DNA from: Opitutaceae bacterium
Lineage (GTDB): Bacteria; Verrucomicrobiota; Verrucomicrobiia; Opitutales; Opitutaceae
NCBI GenBank assembly: GCA_031254955.1
Contig: JAIRTK010000303.1
Location: forward strand, 1 to 9,575
Length of the DNA stretch: 9,575 nucleotides
Direction: 5' to 3'
The translations under genes were made by a program, and so were the position numbers. How positions within the stretch are numbered: the stretch's first letter is position 1; each line of letters opens with the position of its first letter. The notes below the pieces were generated by a model. It saw only the letters and a program-made list of their open reading frames with translations. It made no database searches and had not been told where the DNA came from. Shown here one piece after another: positions 1-6,587 of the stretch.

Positions 1-31
1 TCGCGGTTGTTTTAATGGTTTGGTTTTACGG

Positions 32-249
32 TTCACGGATTATACAGATTATCACGGATTGTTTTTAATAATTTGTTTTTTAATCTGTTTTATACTATTT
101 CCTAATGAAAATCACACTAAGGAAGTTGTTAAGGGTAGGGCGAGGCGTCCCCCCGAGCCGCGAGCGGTTAACACGGCTCGGCGGGACGCCACGCCCTACC
201 GGAAGGGGGATTTTCATTCGCAGAGGGTGTTAATCTGTGTAATCCATGA
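32..249. repeat. Nested inverted-repeat element
   Basis: Three pairs of inverted arms are nested about one centre. The outer pair is 33-51 with 231-249 (TCACGGATTATACAGATTA against the complement of TAATCTGTGTAATCCATGA, 17 of 19 matching). The middle pair is AATGAAAATC at 104-113 with GATTTTCATT at 209-218, a perfect match. The inner pair is 134-160 with 174-200, 27-bp arms with 25 matches around a 13-base loop. No convincing gene lies inside. It could be a small non-autonomous mobile element or successive insertions of palindromes. Its function is unknown, and it lies about 120 bp beyond the araA stop. Confidence 0.75.
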
Positions 250-267
250 GCCGTTTATTGGTTTGTT

Positions 268-350
268 TTTAATCGCGGAGGCGCGGAGGGGCGGAATCGC
301 TGAAAGGGCAGGGACGGGGTTTTTCGTGTTTCCGCGCTTCCGTGATTAAA
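268..350. repeat. Palindromic intergenic repeat, copy 1, after araA
   Basis: The left arm at 268-287 (TTTAATCGCGGAGGCGCGGA) matches the complement of the right arm at 331-350 at 18 of 20 positions. It ends 21 bp beyond the araA stop codon. The same TTTAATCGCGGA start occurs in the repeat at 2047-2144, and a diverged form lies at 6861-6943. In the araA transcript it would form a long stem, so it may act as a terminator or 3' mRNA stabiliser. No U-run typical of an intrinsic terminator directly follows the stem, so the role is inferred. Confidence 0.7.
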
Positions 351-371
351 TTAAATTCATGATTCGGTTTT

Positions 372-1892
372 TTAGTTTCGCAGTCCTTGGGCGGTGGCGT
401 AGTAGAGGTCGTTTTGGCGGAGCCGGTCTTTGAAGTCGCGCAGGCGGGTGTCGCGGTCGATGAGGGCGAGTTCGATGCCGGCGATGGCGGCGAAGTCTTC
501 GAGGTGTTCGGGCTTGAGCGCGTAGCTGTAGCCGGTGTGGTGGGCGCCGCCGGCGTGGAGCCAGGCGGCGAGCGCGGTGCGGAAATCGGGCCGGCATTTC
601 CAGACGGCGCGGGCGACGGGGAGCCGGGGGAGCGGGCGCGGGGGTTTGATGGCGGTGACTTCGTTGACGACGAGGCGGAAGTGGTTGCCGAGGTCGATGA
701 GGGAGGCGTTGAGGGCGGGGCCGGCGGGCGCGTCGAAGACGAGGCGCACGGGGTCGGCTTTGCCGCCGATGCCGAGGGGGTGGATTTCGAGCGAGGGTTT
801 TTTGCCGGGCGCGGCGAGGGTCGGGCAGATTTCGAGCATGTGGGAGCCGAGCACGAGCGGGTTTTCCGGGTCGAGGTGGTAGGTGTAGTCCTCCATGAAG
901 GAGGTGCCGCCCTTGAGGCCGAGGGCCATGACTTTCATGGCGCGGATGAGCGCGGCGGTTTTCCAGTCGCCTTCGGCGCCGAAGCCGTAGCCGTCGGCCA
1001 TGAGGCGTTGGACGGGGAGGCCGGGGAGTTGGGCGAGGCCGTGCAGGACTTCAAAGGTGTCGGTGAAGGCGTTGGCGCCGGTTTCGTCGAGGAGGGCGCG
1101 GAGGCCGAGTTCGATGCGCGCGGCGTCGCGGAGCGAGGTGTGGCGCGCGCCGTTTTTGCGGAGGGCGGGGGCGAGGGTGTAGGCGGCGGCGTATTCGGCG
1201 GCGAGGGCGTCCACGGCTTTTTCGGGGACGGCGGCGATGCGTTCGACGAGGTCGCCGATGCCGTGGCTGTTGACGGAAAAGCCGAAGCGGATTTCAGCGC
1301 CGACTTTGTCGCCTTCGGTAACGGCGACCTGGCGCATGTTGTCGTCGAGGCGGAGGATGCGCGCGCCTTGCCAGTCGTGCCAGGCGCGGGCGGCGCGCGC
1401 CCAGGCGTCGATGCGGTCGTGGACGCGGGGTTCGCTCCAGTGGCCGACGACGATTTTGCGTTCGAGGCGGAGGCGGGTGTGGATGAAGCCGGCCTCGCGG
1501 TCGCCGTGCGCGGACTGGTGGAGGTTCATGAAGTCCATGTCGATCGTGTCCCAAGGGAGGTCGCGGTGGTATTGGGTGTGCAGGTGGAGGAAGGGTTTTT
1601 TCAGGCCGGCGAGTCCGCGTATCCACATTTTGGAGGGCGAGAAGGTGTGCATCCAGAGGATGAGGCCGGCGCAGTGTTTGTCGGCGTCGGCCTCGGCCAT
1701 CACGCGGGTGATGTCATCGGGCGTGGCGAGGAGCGCCTTGTAAACGATGCGCGCGCCTTGGATGCGCCGGGAGGCGCCGAGCGCGGCGGCGATTTTTTGC
1801 GCGTTTTCCGCGACTTGTTTGAGCGGGCCGGGGCCGTAGAGGTGCTGCGAGCCGCAGAGGAACCAGATTTCGGGTGTGGCGGGATTTTTCAT
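372..1892 (-). CDS. araA: L-arabinose isomerase
   Basis: Converts L-arabinose to L-ribulose in the cytoplasm, the first step of bacterial arabinose breakdown. The protein has 506 residues from the ATG at 1892; E. coli AraA has 500. Recognisable blocks in order are [13 protein letters not shown] near the N-terminus, [78 protein letters not shown] and [10 protein letters not shown]. The family's metal-binding and catalytic residues (E306, E333, H350, H450 in E. coli) are all present, at E307, E334, H351 and H451. The ATG was chosen because it leaves eight residues before IWF, as in E. coli, and because the extra upstream codons include a rare ATA. A TTG eight codons upstream (1914-1916) has a good ribosome site and remains possible. 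The gene lies downstream of araB on the same strand, 319 bp after its stop. The family assignment is very secure. Confidence 0.97.
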   Translation of the reverse strand: MKNPATPEIWFLCGSQHLYGPGPLKQVAENAQKIAAALGASRRIQGARIVYKALLATPDDITRVMAEADADKHCAGLILWMHTFSPSKMWIRGLAGLKKPFLHLHTQYHRDLPWDTIDMDFMNLHQSAHGDREAGFIHTRLRLERKIVVGHWSEPRVHDRIDAWARAARAWHDWQGARILRLDDNMRQVAVTEGDKVGAEIRFGFSVNSHGIGDLVERIAAVPEKAVDALAAEYAAAYTLAPALRKNGARHTSLRDAARIELGLRALLDETGANAFTDTFEVLHGLAQLPGLPVQRLMADGYGFGAEGDWKTAALIRAMKVMALGLKGGTSFMEDYTYHLDPENPLVLGSHMLEICPTLAAPGKKPSLEIHPLGIGGKADPVRLVFDAPAGPALNASLIDLGNHFRLVVNEVTAIKPPRPLPRLPVARAVWKCRPDFRTALAAWLHAGGAHHTGYSYALKPEHLEDFAAIAGIELALIDRDTRLRDFKDRLRQNDLYYATAQGLRN

Positions 1893-1921
1893 GATGGGCG
1901 GGTGTGGAAATATCAAAGATG

Positions 1922-1927
1922 CCTCCT
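1922..1927 (-). promoter_or_regulatory. Shine-Dalgarno-like site upstream of araA
   Basis: On the minus strand AGGAGG lies 5 nt before a TTG (1914-1916) in frame with araA, but 29 nt before the ATG at 1890-1892. It is the only well-placed Shine-Dalgarno match I see for any gene in the window. It also sits at the edge of a purine-rich repeat tract, so it may be fortuitous. If it is used, AraA is 514 residues with eight extra N-terminal residues (MIFPHPPI). Confidence 0.45.
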
Positions 1928-2016
1928 TTTCTTTTTTCTTTATTCTTTATCTTTATCTTTCCTCTTTCTCTTCAGGCGGTGGTGCGGCTGAAAAAAGATA
2001 AAGAGAAATAATAAAG
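1928..2016. repeat. Pyrimidine/purine inverted tract upstream of araA
   Basis: A pyrimidine-rich run (1928-1972, mostly CTTTAT/CTTT units) is followed by a short GC-rich centre (about 1974-1990) and a purine-rich run (1991-2016). CTTTATCTTT at 1951-1960 is complementary to AAAGATAAAG at 1994-2003. The 15-base AAAGATAAAGAGAAA at 1994-2008 recurs exactly at 4161-4175 in the araB/lacI promoter region. It would lie in the araB-araA intercistronic RNA or the araA leader and could fold as a hairpin. The function is unknown. Confidence 0.65.
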
Positions 2017-2165
2017 GGTGCTTTGAAAAATTCAAAAACAAGAACTTTTAATCGCGGAGGCGCGGAAAGCGCGGAATTTCGTGAAAAACAATTATTACAA
2101 AATAATTTCCGCGCTTTCCGTTCTTTCGTGTTTCCGCGATTAAATCGGATTTTTTCAACGTGTCC
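2017..2165. mobile_element. MITE-like palindromic insert between araB and araA
   Basis: A 149-bp segment with no coding potential. It has related inverted ends: GCTTTGAAAAA at 2020-2030 and TTTTTCAACG at 2151-2160. Inside is palindromic repeat copy 2, with TTTAATCGCGGA at 2047-2058 pairing with TCCGCGATTAAA at 2133-2144, and CGGAAAGCGCGGAA at 2063-2076 pairing perfectly with 2107-2120. It is bracketed by an 18-base direct repeat, 1999-2016 and 2166-2183, identical at 17 positions (TAAAGAGAAAKAATAAAG). Such direct repeats suggest an insertion or a duplication. The low complexity of the flanks and their length, which is long for a target duplication, leave this uncertain. No transposase is present. 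Confidence 0.5.
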
Positions 2166-2200
2166 TAAAGAGAAAGAATAAAGAAGAAAGAGAGAAGGGG
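2166..2200. repeat. Purine tract after araB
   Basis: An almost pure A/G run on the plus strand, starting 12 bp beyond the araB stop. On the araB transcript it reads as a C/U-rich 3' tail. It begins with the second copy of the 18-base direct repeat also found at 1999-2016. The composition matches the tracts upstream of araA and in the araB/lacI gap. Nothing else is visible here. Confidence 0.6.
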
Positions 2201-2211
2201 GGCGAGTTGGG

Positions 2212-3870
2212 TCAGGATTGGGATTCTTTGATGGCGAGGAGGTTTTTCATGACGGCGGAGAGGTCGGCGGATTTGTCGAGGCCGCCGAAGGCGTCGTGGA
2301 GTTTTCGATACAGTGTGTAGAGCCGGTCGTAGGTTTTGCGGGCGGCGGCGCGGGGGCGGTAAACGGTTTTTTGGAGGCGCGTCATTTGGCGCTGCGCGGC
2401 GGGGAAATCCTTGTGCGCGCCGGCGAGGACGGCGGCGCTGATGGCGGCGCCGAGCGCGCAGGCTTGCGTGGAGCCGGCGAGGTGCATGGGGATGCCGAGC
2501 ACGTCGGCGTGGATTTGCATGAGCATCGGGTTTTTTTCGGCGATGCCGCCGGCGCAGACGATGCGCCGGACCGGGACGCCGTGGTCGCGGACGCGCTCGA
2601 TGATGACGCGCGCGCCGAAGGCGGTGGCTTCGATGAGGGCGCGGTAGATTTCGGCGCGCGTGGTGTGGAGCGTTTGGCCGAGGAGCAGGCCGGTGAGGCG
2701 CTGGTCAACGAGGACGGTGCGGTTGCCGTTGTTCCAGTCGAGGGCGAGCAGGCCGGAGCGTCCGGGTTTTTGCGCGGCAACTTCGGCGGCGAGCCGGCGG
2801 TGAAGCCCGCCGTCGCCGGCGCAGACGGTCTCGACCCACCATTTGAAAATGTCGCCGACGGCGGACTGGCCGGCCTCGATGCCGAAGTAGCCGGGCAGGA
2901 TCGCGCCGCGCACGATGCCGCAGATGCCGGGGATGTCGGCCACGGTTTTCCGCGTGGAGACGACGGCGCAGTCGCAGGCCGAGGTGCCGATGACTTTCAC
3001 CAGCGTGCCTTCGGCGATGCCGCTGCCGATGGCGCCGTAGTGCACGTCCATCTCGCCGATGGCGACGGGGATGCCGGCGGGCAGGCCGAGTTTGCGCGCC
3101 CACTCCGGGCAGAGCGCGCCGGCGGAGGCGGTGGCGTCGTGCGCCTTTTCGTAGAGGCGGTCGCGCAGAGCGGCGAGGCGCGGGTCGAGGAGGGCGAGGA
3201 ATTCCTTGTCGGGCAGGCCGCCCCACTCGTCGGCGTAGAGGGCTTTGTGGCCGGCGCAGCAGACGCCGCGCCGGATGGCGGCGGGGTCGCGCACGCCGGC
3301 GAGCACGGAGGGAATCCAGTCGGCCAGCTCGACCCAGGAATGCGCGGCGGCGAAGACGCGCGGGGCGGTGTCGAGGCAGCGCCAGATTTTCGACCAGAAC
3401 CACTCGGAGGAATAGGTGTTGCCGCATTTGGCGATGTAGCGCGGGCGGTGCTCGGCGGCCAGGGCGGTGATGCGCGCGGCCTCGCGGTGGGCGGTGTGGT
3501 CCTTCCAGAGCCAGCACTGGGCGTGGAGGTTGTCACGAAATTTTGGATACAGAGCGAGCGGGGTGTTCGTCCTGTCCACGGGCAGCGGGCTGGAGCCGGT
3601 GGTGTCCACGCCGATGCCGGCGACCCGGCGCGCGTCGAAGGCCTTGTGTTTTTTCGCGGCGGCGAGCGCGGCGCGGACGCTTTTTTCGAGGCCGCGCAAA
3701 TAGTCTCCGGGGTGCTGGCGGGCGAGGTTGTGGTCGCGCGGGTCGAGGAGCACGCCTTGCGCGCCGGAGGGGTAGTTGAAGACGGCGGAGCCGAGTTCCG
3801 CGCCGTCGGAGCAGCGCACGACGAGCGCGCGGACGGAGTTGGTGCCGTAATCGAGGCCGATGGTGAACAT
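2212..3870 (-). CDS. araB: L-ribulokinase
   Basis: Phosphorylates L-ribulose to L-ribulose-5-phosphate with ATP, the second step of arabinose breakdown. The protein has 552 residues (E. coli AraB has 566) and is full length for the FGGY carbohydrate-kinase family. The N-terminal domain opens with IGLDYGTNSVRALVV (4-18), the phosphate loop of the actin-like fold. GVDTTGSSPLPVD (87-99) and LWKDHTAHREA (121-131) are AraB-like substrate-side motifs. IGEMDVHYGAIG (271-282) carries the likely catalytic base D275. GTSACD (295-300) and CAGGIAEKNPML (439-450) belong to the C-terminal ATP-binding domain. The ATG at 3868-3870 gives the correct N-terminus; no Shine-Dalgarno precedes it. It is the first gene of the araB-araA pair and is divergent from the LacI-type regulator, which probably controls it. 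The ara context and AraB motifs favour ribulokinase over other FGGY kinases. Confidence 0.95.
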   Translation of the reverse strand: MFTIGLDYGTNSVRALVVRCSDGAELGSAVFNYPSGAQGVLLDPRDHNLARQHPGDYLRGLEKSVRAALAAAKKHKAFDARRVAGIGVDTTGSSPLPVDRTNTPLALYPKFRDNLHAQCWLWKDHTAHREAARITALAAEHRPRYIAKCGNTYSSEWFWSKIWRCLDTAPRVFAAAHSWVELADWIPSVLAGVRDPAAIRRGVCCAGHKALYADEWGGLPDKEFLALLDPRLAALRDRLYEKAHDATASAGALCPEWARKLGLPAGIPVAIGEMDVHYGAIGSGIAEGTLVKVIGTSACDCAVVSTRKTVADIPGICGIVRGAILPGYFGIEAGQSAVGDIFKWWVETVCAGDGGLHRRLAAEVAAQKPGRSGLLALDWNNGNRTVLVDQRLTGLLLGQTLHTTRAEIYRALIEATAFGARVIIERVRDHGVPVRRIVCAGGIAEKNPMLMQIHADVLGIPMHLAGSTQACALGAAISAAVLAGAHKDFPAAQRQMTRLQKTVYRPRAAARKTYDRLYTLYRKLHDAFGGLDKSADLSAVMKNLLAIKESQS

Positions 3871-3898
3871 GGGAGGCGGAAATGACGTGGGGGCGAGA

Positions 3899-3965
3899 GA
3901 CGTGAGCGTGGGCGGGGACGGGAGCGTGGTTGGGGACGTGAGCGTGGGCGGGGATGGGAGACGGG
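3899..3965. repeat. 36-bp G-rich direct repeat upstream of araB
   Basis: GACGTGAGCGTGGGCGGGGA at 3899-3918 recurs exactly at 3935-3954, a period of 36, which is six hexamers of similar sequence. The segment contains many G-runs on the plus strand. At 3946-3965, GGGCGGGGATGGGAGACGGG fits the four-run G-quadruplex pattern with short loops. The plus strand is the template strand for araB, so any quadruplex would form in DNA ahead of araB rather than in its mRNA. It lies 29-95 bp upstream of the araB start. Confidence 0.75.
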
Positions 3966-4011
3966 ACTGACGGAGTATGCGGGACAGGGTGAACCGGCGA
4001 CGGCGGGCGGG

Positions 4012-4222
4012 GGCGTTTCAAACCAAAGCCACACCCTCTTTCTTCTTTATCGTTTTCGTTTTCTTTATCGTTCTCGTTCTCGTTCTCTTTATCTTTCTCA
4101 TTATCGTTCTCGTTCTCGTTCCTCTTTCCCCACCGGGCGATGCCGCCGAGGGAGAAAGGGAAAGATAAAGAGAAAGAGGAAAGAAGAAAAACCCCGGACG
4201 CATGGCCTCATGTTGAAACGCA
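4012..4222. repeat. Hexamer-array pyrimidine/purine inverted element in the araB/lacI gap
   Basis: Plus-strand pyrimidine array 4045-4122 consists of 13 in-phase hexamers (CTTTAT, CGTTTT, CGTTCT, CATTAT, CGTTCC). A GC-rich centre (about 4129-4150) and a purine run (4151-4196) follow. CTCTTTATCTTT at 4085-4096 is exactly complementary to AAAGATAAAGAG at 4161-4172, and 17 of 19 bases pair when extended. Outer ends GCGTTTCAA (4013-4021) and TTGAAACGC (4213-4221) also pair. The whole is an imperfect inverted structure of about 210 bp lying between two divergent genes. It could affect local DNA structure (cruciform, triplex) or be a low-complexity insert. No gene is seen in it. Confidence 0.7.
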
Positions 4223-4251
4223 CCCGAGGCGGGCGGGAAATGGCGGGAATA

Positions 4252-4264
4252 CTTGACAGTCAAG
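4252..4264. promoter_or_regulatory. CTTGAC-A-GTCAAG palindrome containing a -35-like TTGACA
   Basis: A 6-1-6 perfect inverted repeat about 98 bp upstream of the regulator ATG. TTGACA (4253-4258) matches the sigma-70 -35 consensus, but no good -10 box follows at the usual distance. It could be an operator or part of a promoter for either divergent gene. The evidence is sequence symmetry only. Confidence 0.3.
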
Positions 4265-4322
4265 CCGGGACGGGCAGGCTTGCGCGGTTCGGGTCGCGCA
4301 AGGGCGCGTCCGGCGGCGAATC

Positions 4323-4339
4323 GGGTTTTTGAAAAACCC
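4323..4339. promoter_or_regulatory. Candidate operator, 17-bp perfect palindrome
   Basis: GGGTTTTT-G-AAAAACCC is a perfect 8-1-8 palindrome ending 22 bp before the ATG of the LacI-family gene. Its size and place suit an autoregulatory operator of a dimeric repressor. Many LacI-family operators have a central CG, which this one lacks, so the assignment is tentative. The TTTGAAAAA core also appears in the repeats at 2022-2030 and 6491-6499, which weakens the case for a dedicated operator. Confidence 0.35.
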
Positions 4340-4361
4340 AACCCAGCACAGACATCACATC

Positions 4362-5420
4362 ATGGAGACAAAGCGCGTGACGATGGCCGCGGTGGCGGCG
4401 GCGGCGGGGGTTTCAAAAAACACCGTGTCGCTGGCGTTGCGCGGCGACCGGCAGATTCCAGCGGCGACGCGGGCGCGGATAGAGGCGCTGGCGGGGAAGC
4501 TCGGCTACGCGCGCAACCCGGTGGTGGCGGAATTGATGAGCGAGCTTTCGCGTTCGCGCGCGGCGGGGTTCCGGCGCACGCTCGCGCTCATCAACGCGAA
4601 CGAGGACGAGCGGGCATTTGAGCGTCACCCGACGATCCCGCACTACGTGACGGGCTGCCGCGAGCGGGCCGCGTTTCTCGGCTACAAGTTCGACGAGTTC
4701 TGGCTGCACGACCCGGAGCTGGACGGCACGCGGCTGCGGCGGATTTTGCACGCGCGCGGCATCCGGGGCATCATCGTCACCGGGTTGATGCGCGGGAACG
4801 TCCTGCCGGAGCGGTTCGCCGGGCTGTGGCCGGAGTTTCCGAGCGTGGTGACGGGCGTGCGCACGCGCGGGCCGACGCTGTCGTTTTGCTGCGTGGATCA
4901 TCACGAGCTGGTGGTGGAGGCGATGGAGCGGGTGCTGCGGCTCGGCTACCGGCGTCCGGCGCTGGTGGTGGACGAGGCGATTGACCGGCTGGTGGACCGG
5001 CGTTTCAGCGCGGGCATGTGGGTGGGGCAGCAGACGCTGCCGGCGGAGCGGCGCGTGGCGGGTTTTTATCAGGTGCAGGCGGCGCGGACGCGGCGGGAGT
5101 TGTTTAAAAAATGGTTCCGTCGGGCGCGGCCCGACGTGATTCTCACGCTCAACCGCCGCGTGCGCGAGTGGCTGGGCGAGCTTGGCGTGGAGGCGCCGCG
5201 CGACATCGGGCTGGTGCAACTTGAACGGCGGCGCGGCACGATGAACTGGGCGGGTATGGACCAGCACAACGACCTCGCGGGCGCGGCGGCGGTGGACATG
5301 CTCGCGGGCATGTTGCACGGCCACGAGGAGGGCGTGCCGCCGTTTCCGCGCGCGACGCTCATCGGCGGCTCATGGCGCGACGGCGCGACGGTGCGGAAAC
5401 CCGGCGATGGCGCCTCTTGA
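4362..5420 (+). CDS. LacI-family transcriptional regulator, probable arabinose regulator
   Basis: A DNA-binding repressor or activator of 352 residues, the usual LacI length. The N-terminal helix-turn-helix is clear: VTMAAVAAAAGVSKNTVSLALRG (6-28), then the family's TRARIEALAGKLGYARNP (36-53). The hinge segment is PVVAELMSELSRSR (53-66) rather than the common N-x-x-AR-x-L form. Residues 70-340 look like the periplasmic-binding-protein-like sensor domain: LALIN (74-78), ARGIRGIIVTG (131-141), RLGYRRPALVV (193-203), DIGLVQLERR (281-290) and the closing FPRATLIGGSWRDGATVRK (328-346). An in-frame TTG at 4329 would add 11 residues but falls inside a palindrome; the ATG at 4362 is preferred. It is transcribed divergently from araB across a 491-bp gap, so control of araBA is likely but inferred. 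The ligand cannot be read from the sequence. Confidence 0.92.
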   Translation: METKRVTMAAVAAAAGVSKNTVSLALRGDRQIPAATRARIEALAGKLGYARNPVVAELMSELSRSRAAGFRRTLALINANEDERAFERHPTIPHYVTGCRERAAFLGYKFDEFWLHDPELDGTRLRRILHARGIRGIIVTGLMRGNVLPERFAGLWPEFPSVVTGVRTRGPTLSFCCVDHHELVVEAMERVLRLGYRRPALVVDEAIDRLVDRRFSAGMWVGQQTLPAERRVAGFYQVQAARTRRELFKKWFRRARPDVILTLNRRVREWLGELGVEAPRDIGLVQLERRRGTMNWAGMDQHNDLAGAAAVDMLAGMLHGHEEGVPPFPRATLIGGSWRDGATVRKPGDGAS

Positions 5421-5673
5421 AACCCAGCCGGCGCTTCCGCCGCCAAAACAGGGAGCAGCCGAAGCGGAATCGCTCGTCCAGGTGCCGGGCGAGCGCAAGG
5501 CGCCGGCGGTGCGGGCCGCCTTGCGGGATGCGATTTCCACCGCCTGCCCGGCCTCCATTTTGCGGCTCCATCCGCGCGCATCGCTGTATCTCGATCCCGC
5601 GGCGGCCAGCCTGCTCCCACCGGAGGCGATTTGATTGCCCCTTCGATTTTCCCCGGCAGCGATGCACATTTCC

Positions 5674-6300
5674 ATGAGCACCACCCAAGGCGAACAAAAA
5701 CCACTTTGTCTTGAGGCCATAAAAAAAATCCGCCGCGAAAGGCGGAGTCCGATGGCCGCCTGGCTGCGCCGTCATCTGTTTGACCACGTTTTGCCGTTTT
5801 GGGAGCGGCACGCCTTCGACGACGCCGGCGGTTTGTGCACGTGCATTGGCGACGCCGGGAACATCGTCAGCGGAGACAAATGGCTTTGGAGCCAATGGCG
5901 CGCGGTTTGGGTTTTCAGCCGCATATACCGCAAGCTCGATCCCGATAAAAAATGGCTGCGCCACGCCGAGGCCATCGCCGCCTTTTGCGAACGCCACGGC
6001 TGGGACGAAACCGAGCAGGGCTGGGTGATGCTGGTTGACCCAAAGGGCCGGGTTCTGCGCGGTTGCGACAGCACTTACATCGACGCCTTCGCCGTCTATG
6101 CCCTGACGGAACAACACTCTGCCACAGACTGGAACGCTTCGAGCGGTTGCGCTCGCGCAGCCGGCTCGCCCGCGACATCATCGCGGGCTATCATCTCGAA
6201 GGCCCGTGGCTCCTCCCGGCGCCCGGCTATCACGGGGCGCACAACCCGTCCGTGATGCTCGCGCCGCGCATGGGTGATTTTGAAAAACTCAACTCGGCCG
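5674..6300 (+). pseudogene. Broken AGE-family (N-acylglucosamine / cellobiose 2-epimerase-like) gene
   Basis: The first 148 or so residues from the ATG at 5674 resemble the start of the alpha/alpha-barrel AGE sugar-epimerase family: HLFDHVLPFWERHAFDDAGG (34-53), then DKWLWSQWRAVWVFSRIYRK (68-87) with the QxR-type motif, HGWDETEQGWVMLVDPKGR (108-126) and DSTYIDAFAVYALTEQH (132-148). After about 6120 the frame loses resemblance and stops at 6255 (193 residues; family members have about 390-420). A family-like continuation appears in another frame at about 6126-6300: RLERFERLRS, then GYHLEGPWLLPAPGYHGAHN. A small deletion or frameshift near 6118-6130 therefore fits, followed by loss of the rest of the gene. 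The catalytic histidines of the C-terminal half are absent. The family call is fairly sure; the natural substrate is unknown. The 253 bp between the regulator and this gene hold no recognisable gene. Confidence 0.7.
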
Positions 6301-6479
6301 CCGGCGGGCGCGTCCGTCTCGTCACGCCCCGGTCGCGCCCTCCCTCGTTCCCATTACCACGAGGCCTGAGTCAGCATTTCGGATGCGGGCGTCTGATGCG
6401 ATGTCGCCTGAAGCCAAAGCCTCCGACAAACCAGCCAGACGCCGGTGCGCAGCCGGGCGCATGAGCGAGAGAGCCTGTC

Positions 6480-6499
6480 CTATAGGGCACTTTGAAAAA
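6480..6499 (-). repeat. Dispersed 20-bp repeat
   Basis: On the minus strand this reads TTTTTCAAAGTGCCCTATAG. It matches 2151-2170 on the plus strand at 17 of 20 positions and the minus-strand copy at 2011-2030 at 16 of 20. The other two copies are the ends of the insert between araB and araA, so this may be a solitary end of the same element. Confidence 0.55.
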
Positions 6500-6587
6500 C
6501 CCCATTTCCCAGTCAAATGCCCTCCGCGAAGGAACGCCAATGGACGCGAATGTTTCAAACCCTGCGCTTATACACTGAAGTTGCGCG

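Noticed and set aside
20..349. Plus-strand open frame of 109 codons at the left edge
   Set aside because: It runs through the nested inverted repeats and the palindrome after araA; no start signal or family resemblance.
387..1991. Long plus-strand open frame (534 codons) opposite araA
   Set aside because: It is the GC-driven antisense shadow of araA: low-complexity G/E/V/A/D-rich product with no domain, while the minus strand matches a known enzyme end to end.
2218..3885. Long plus-strand open frame opposite araB
   Set aside because: Antisense shadow with the same biased composition and no recognisable motif.
2997..4034. Minus-strand open frame overlapping araB and its leader
   Set aside because: P/R/S-rich product arising from the G-rich repeat and an alternate frame of araB.
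4045..4122. Possible CRISPR-like array
   Set aside because: Units are contiguous degenerate hexamers with no spacers and no cas gene is near; it is a simple tandem repeat.
5359..6117. Minus-strand open frame across the AGE region
   Set aside because: Antisense to the recognisable epimerase fragment, with no domain.
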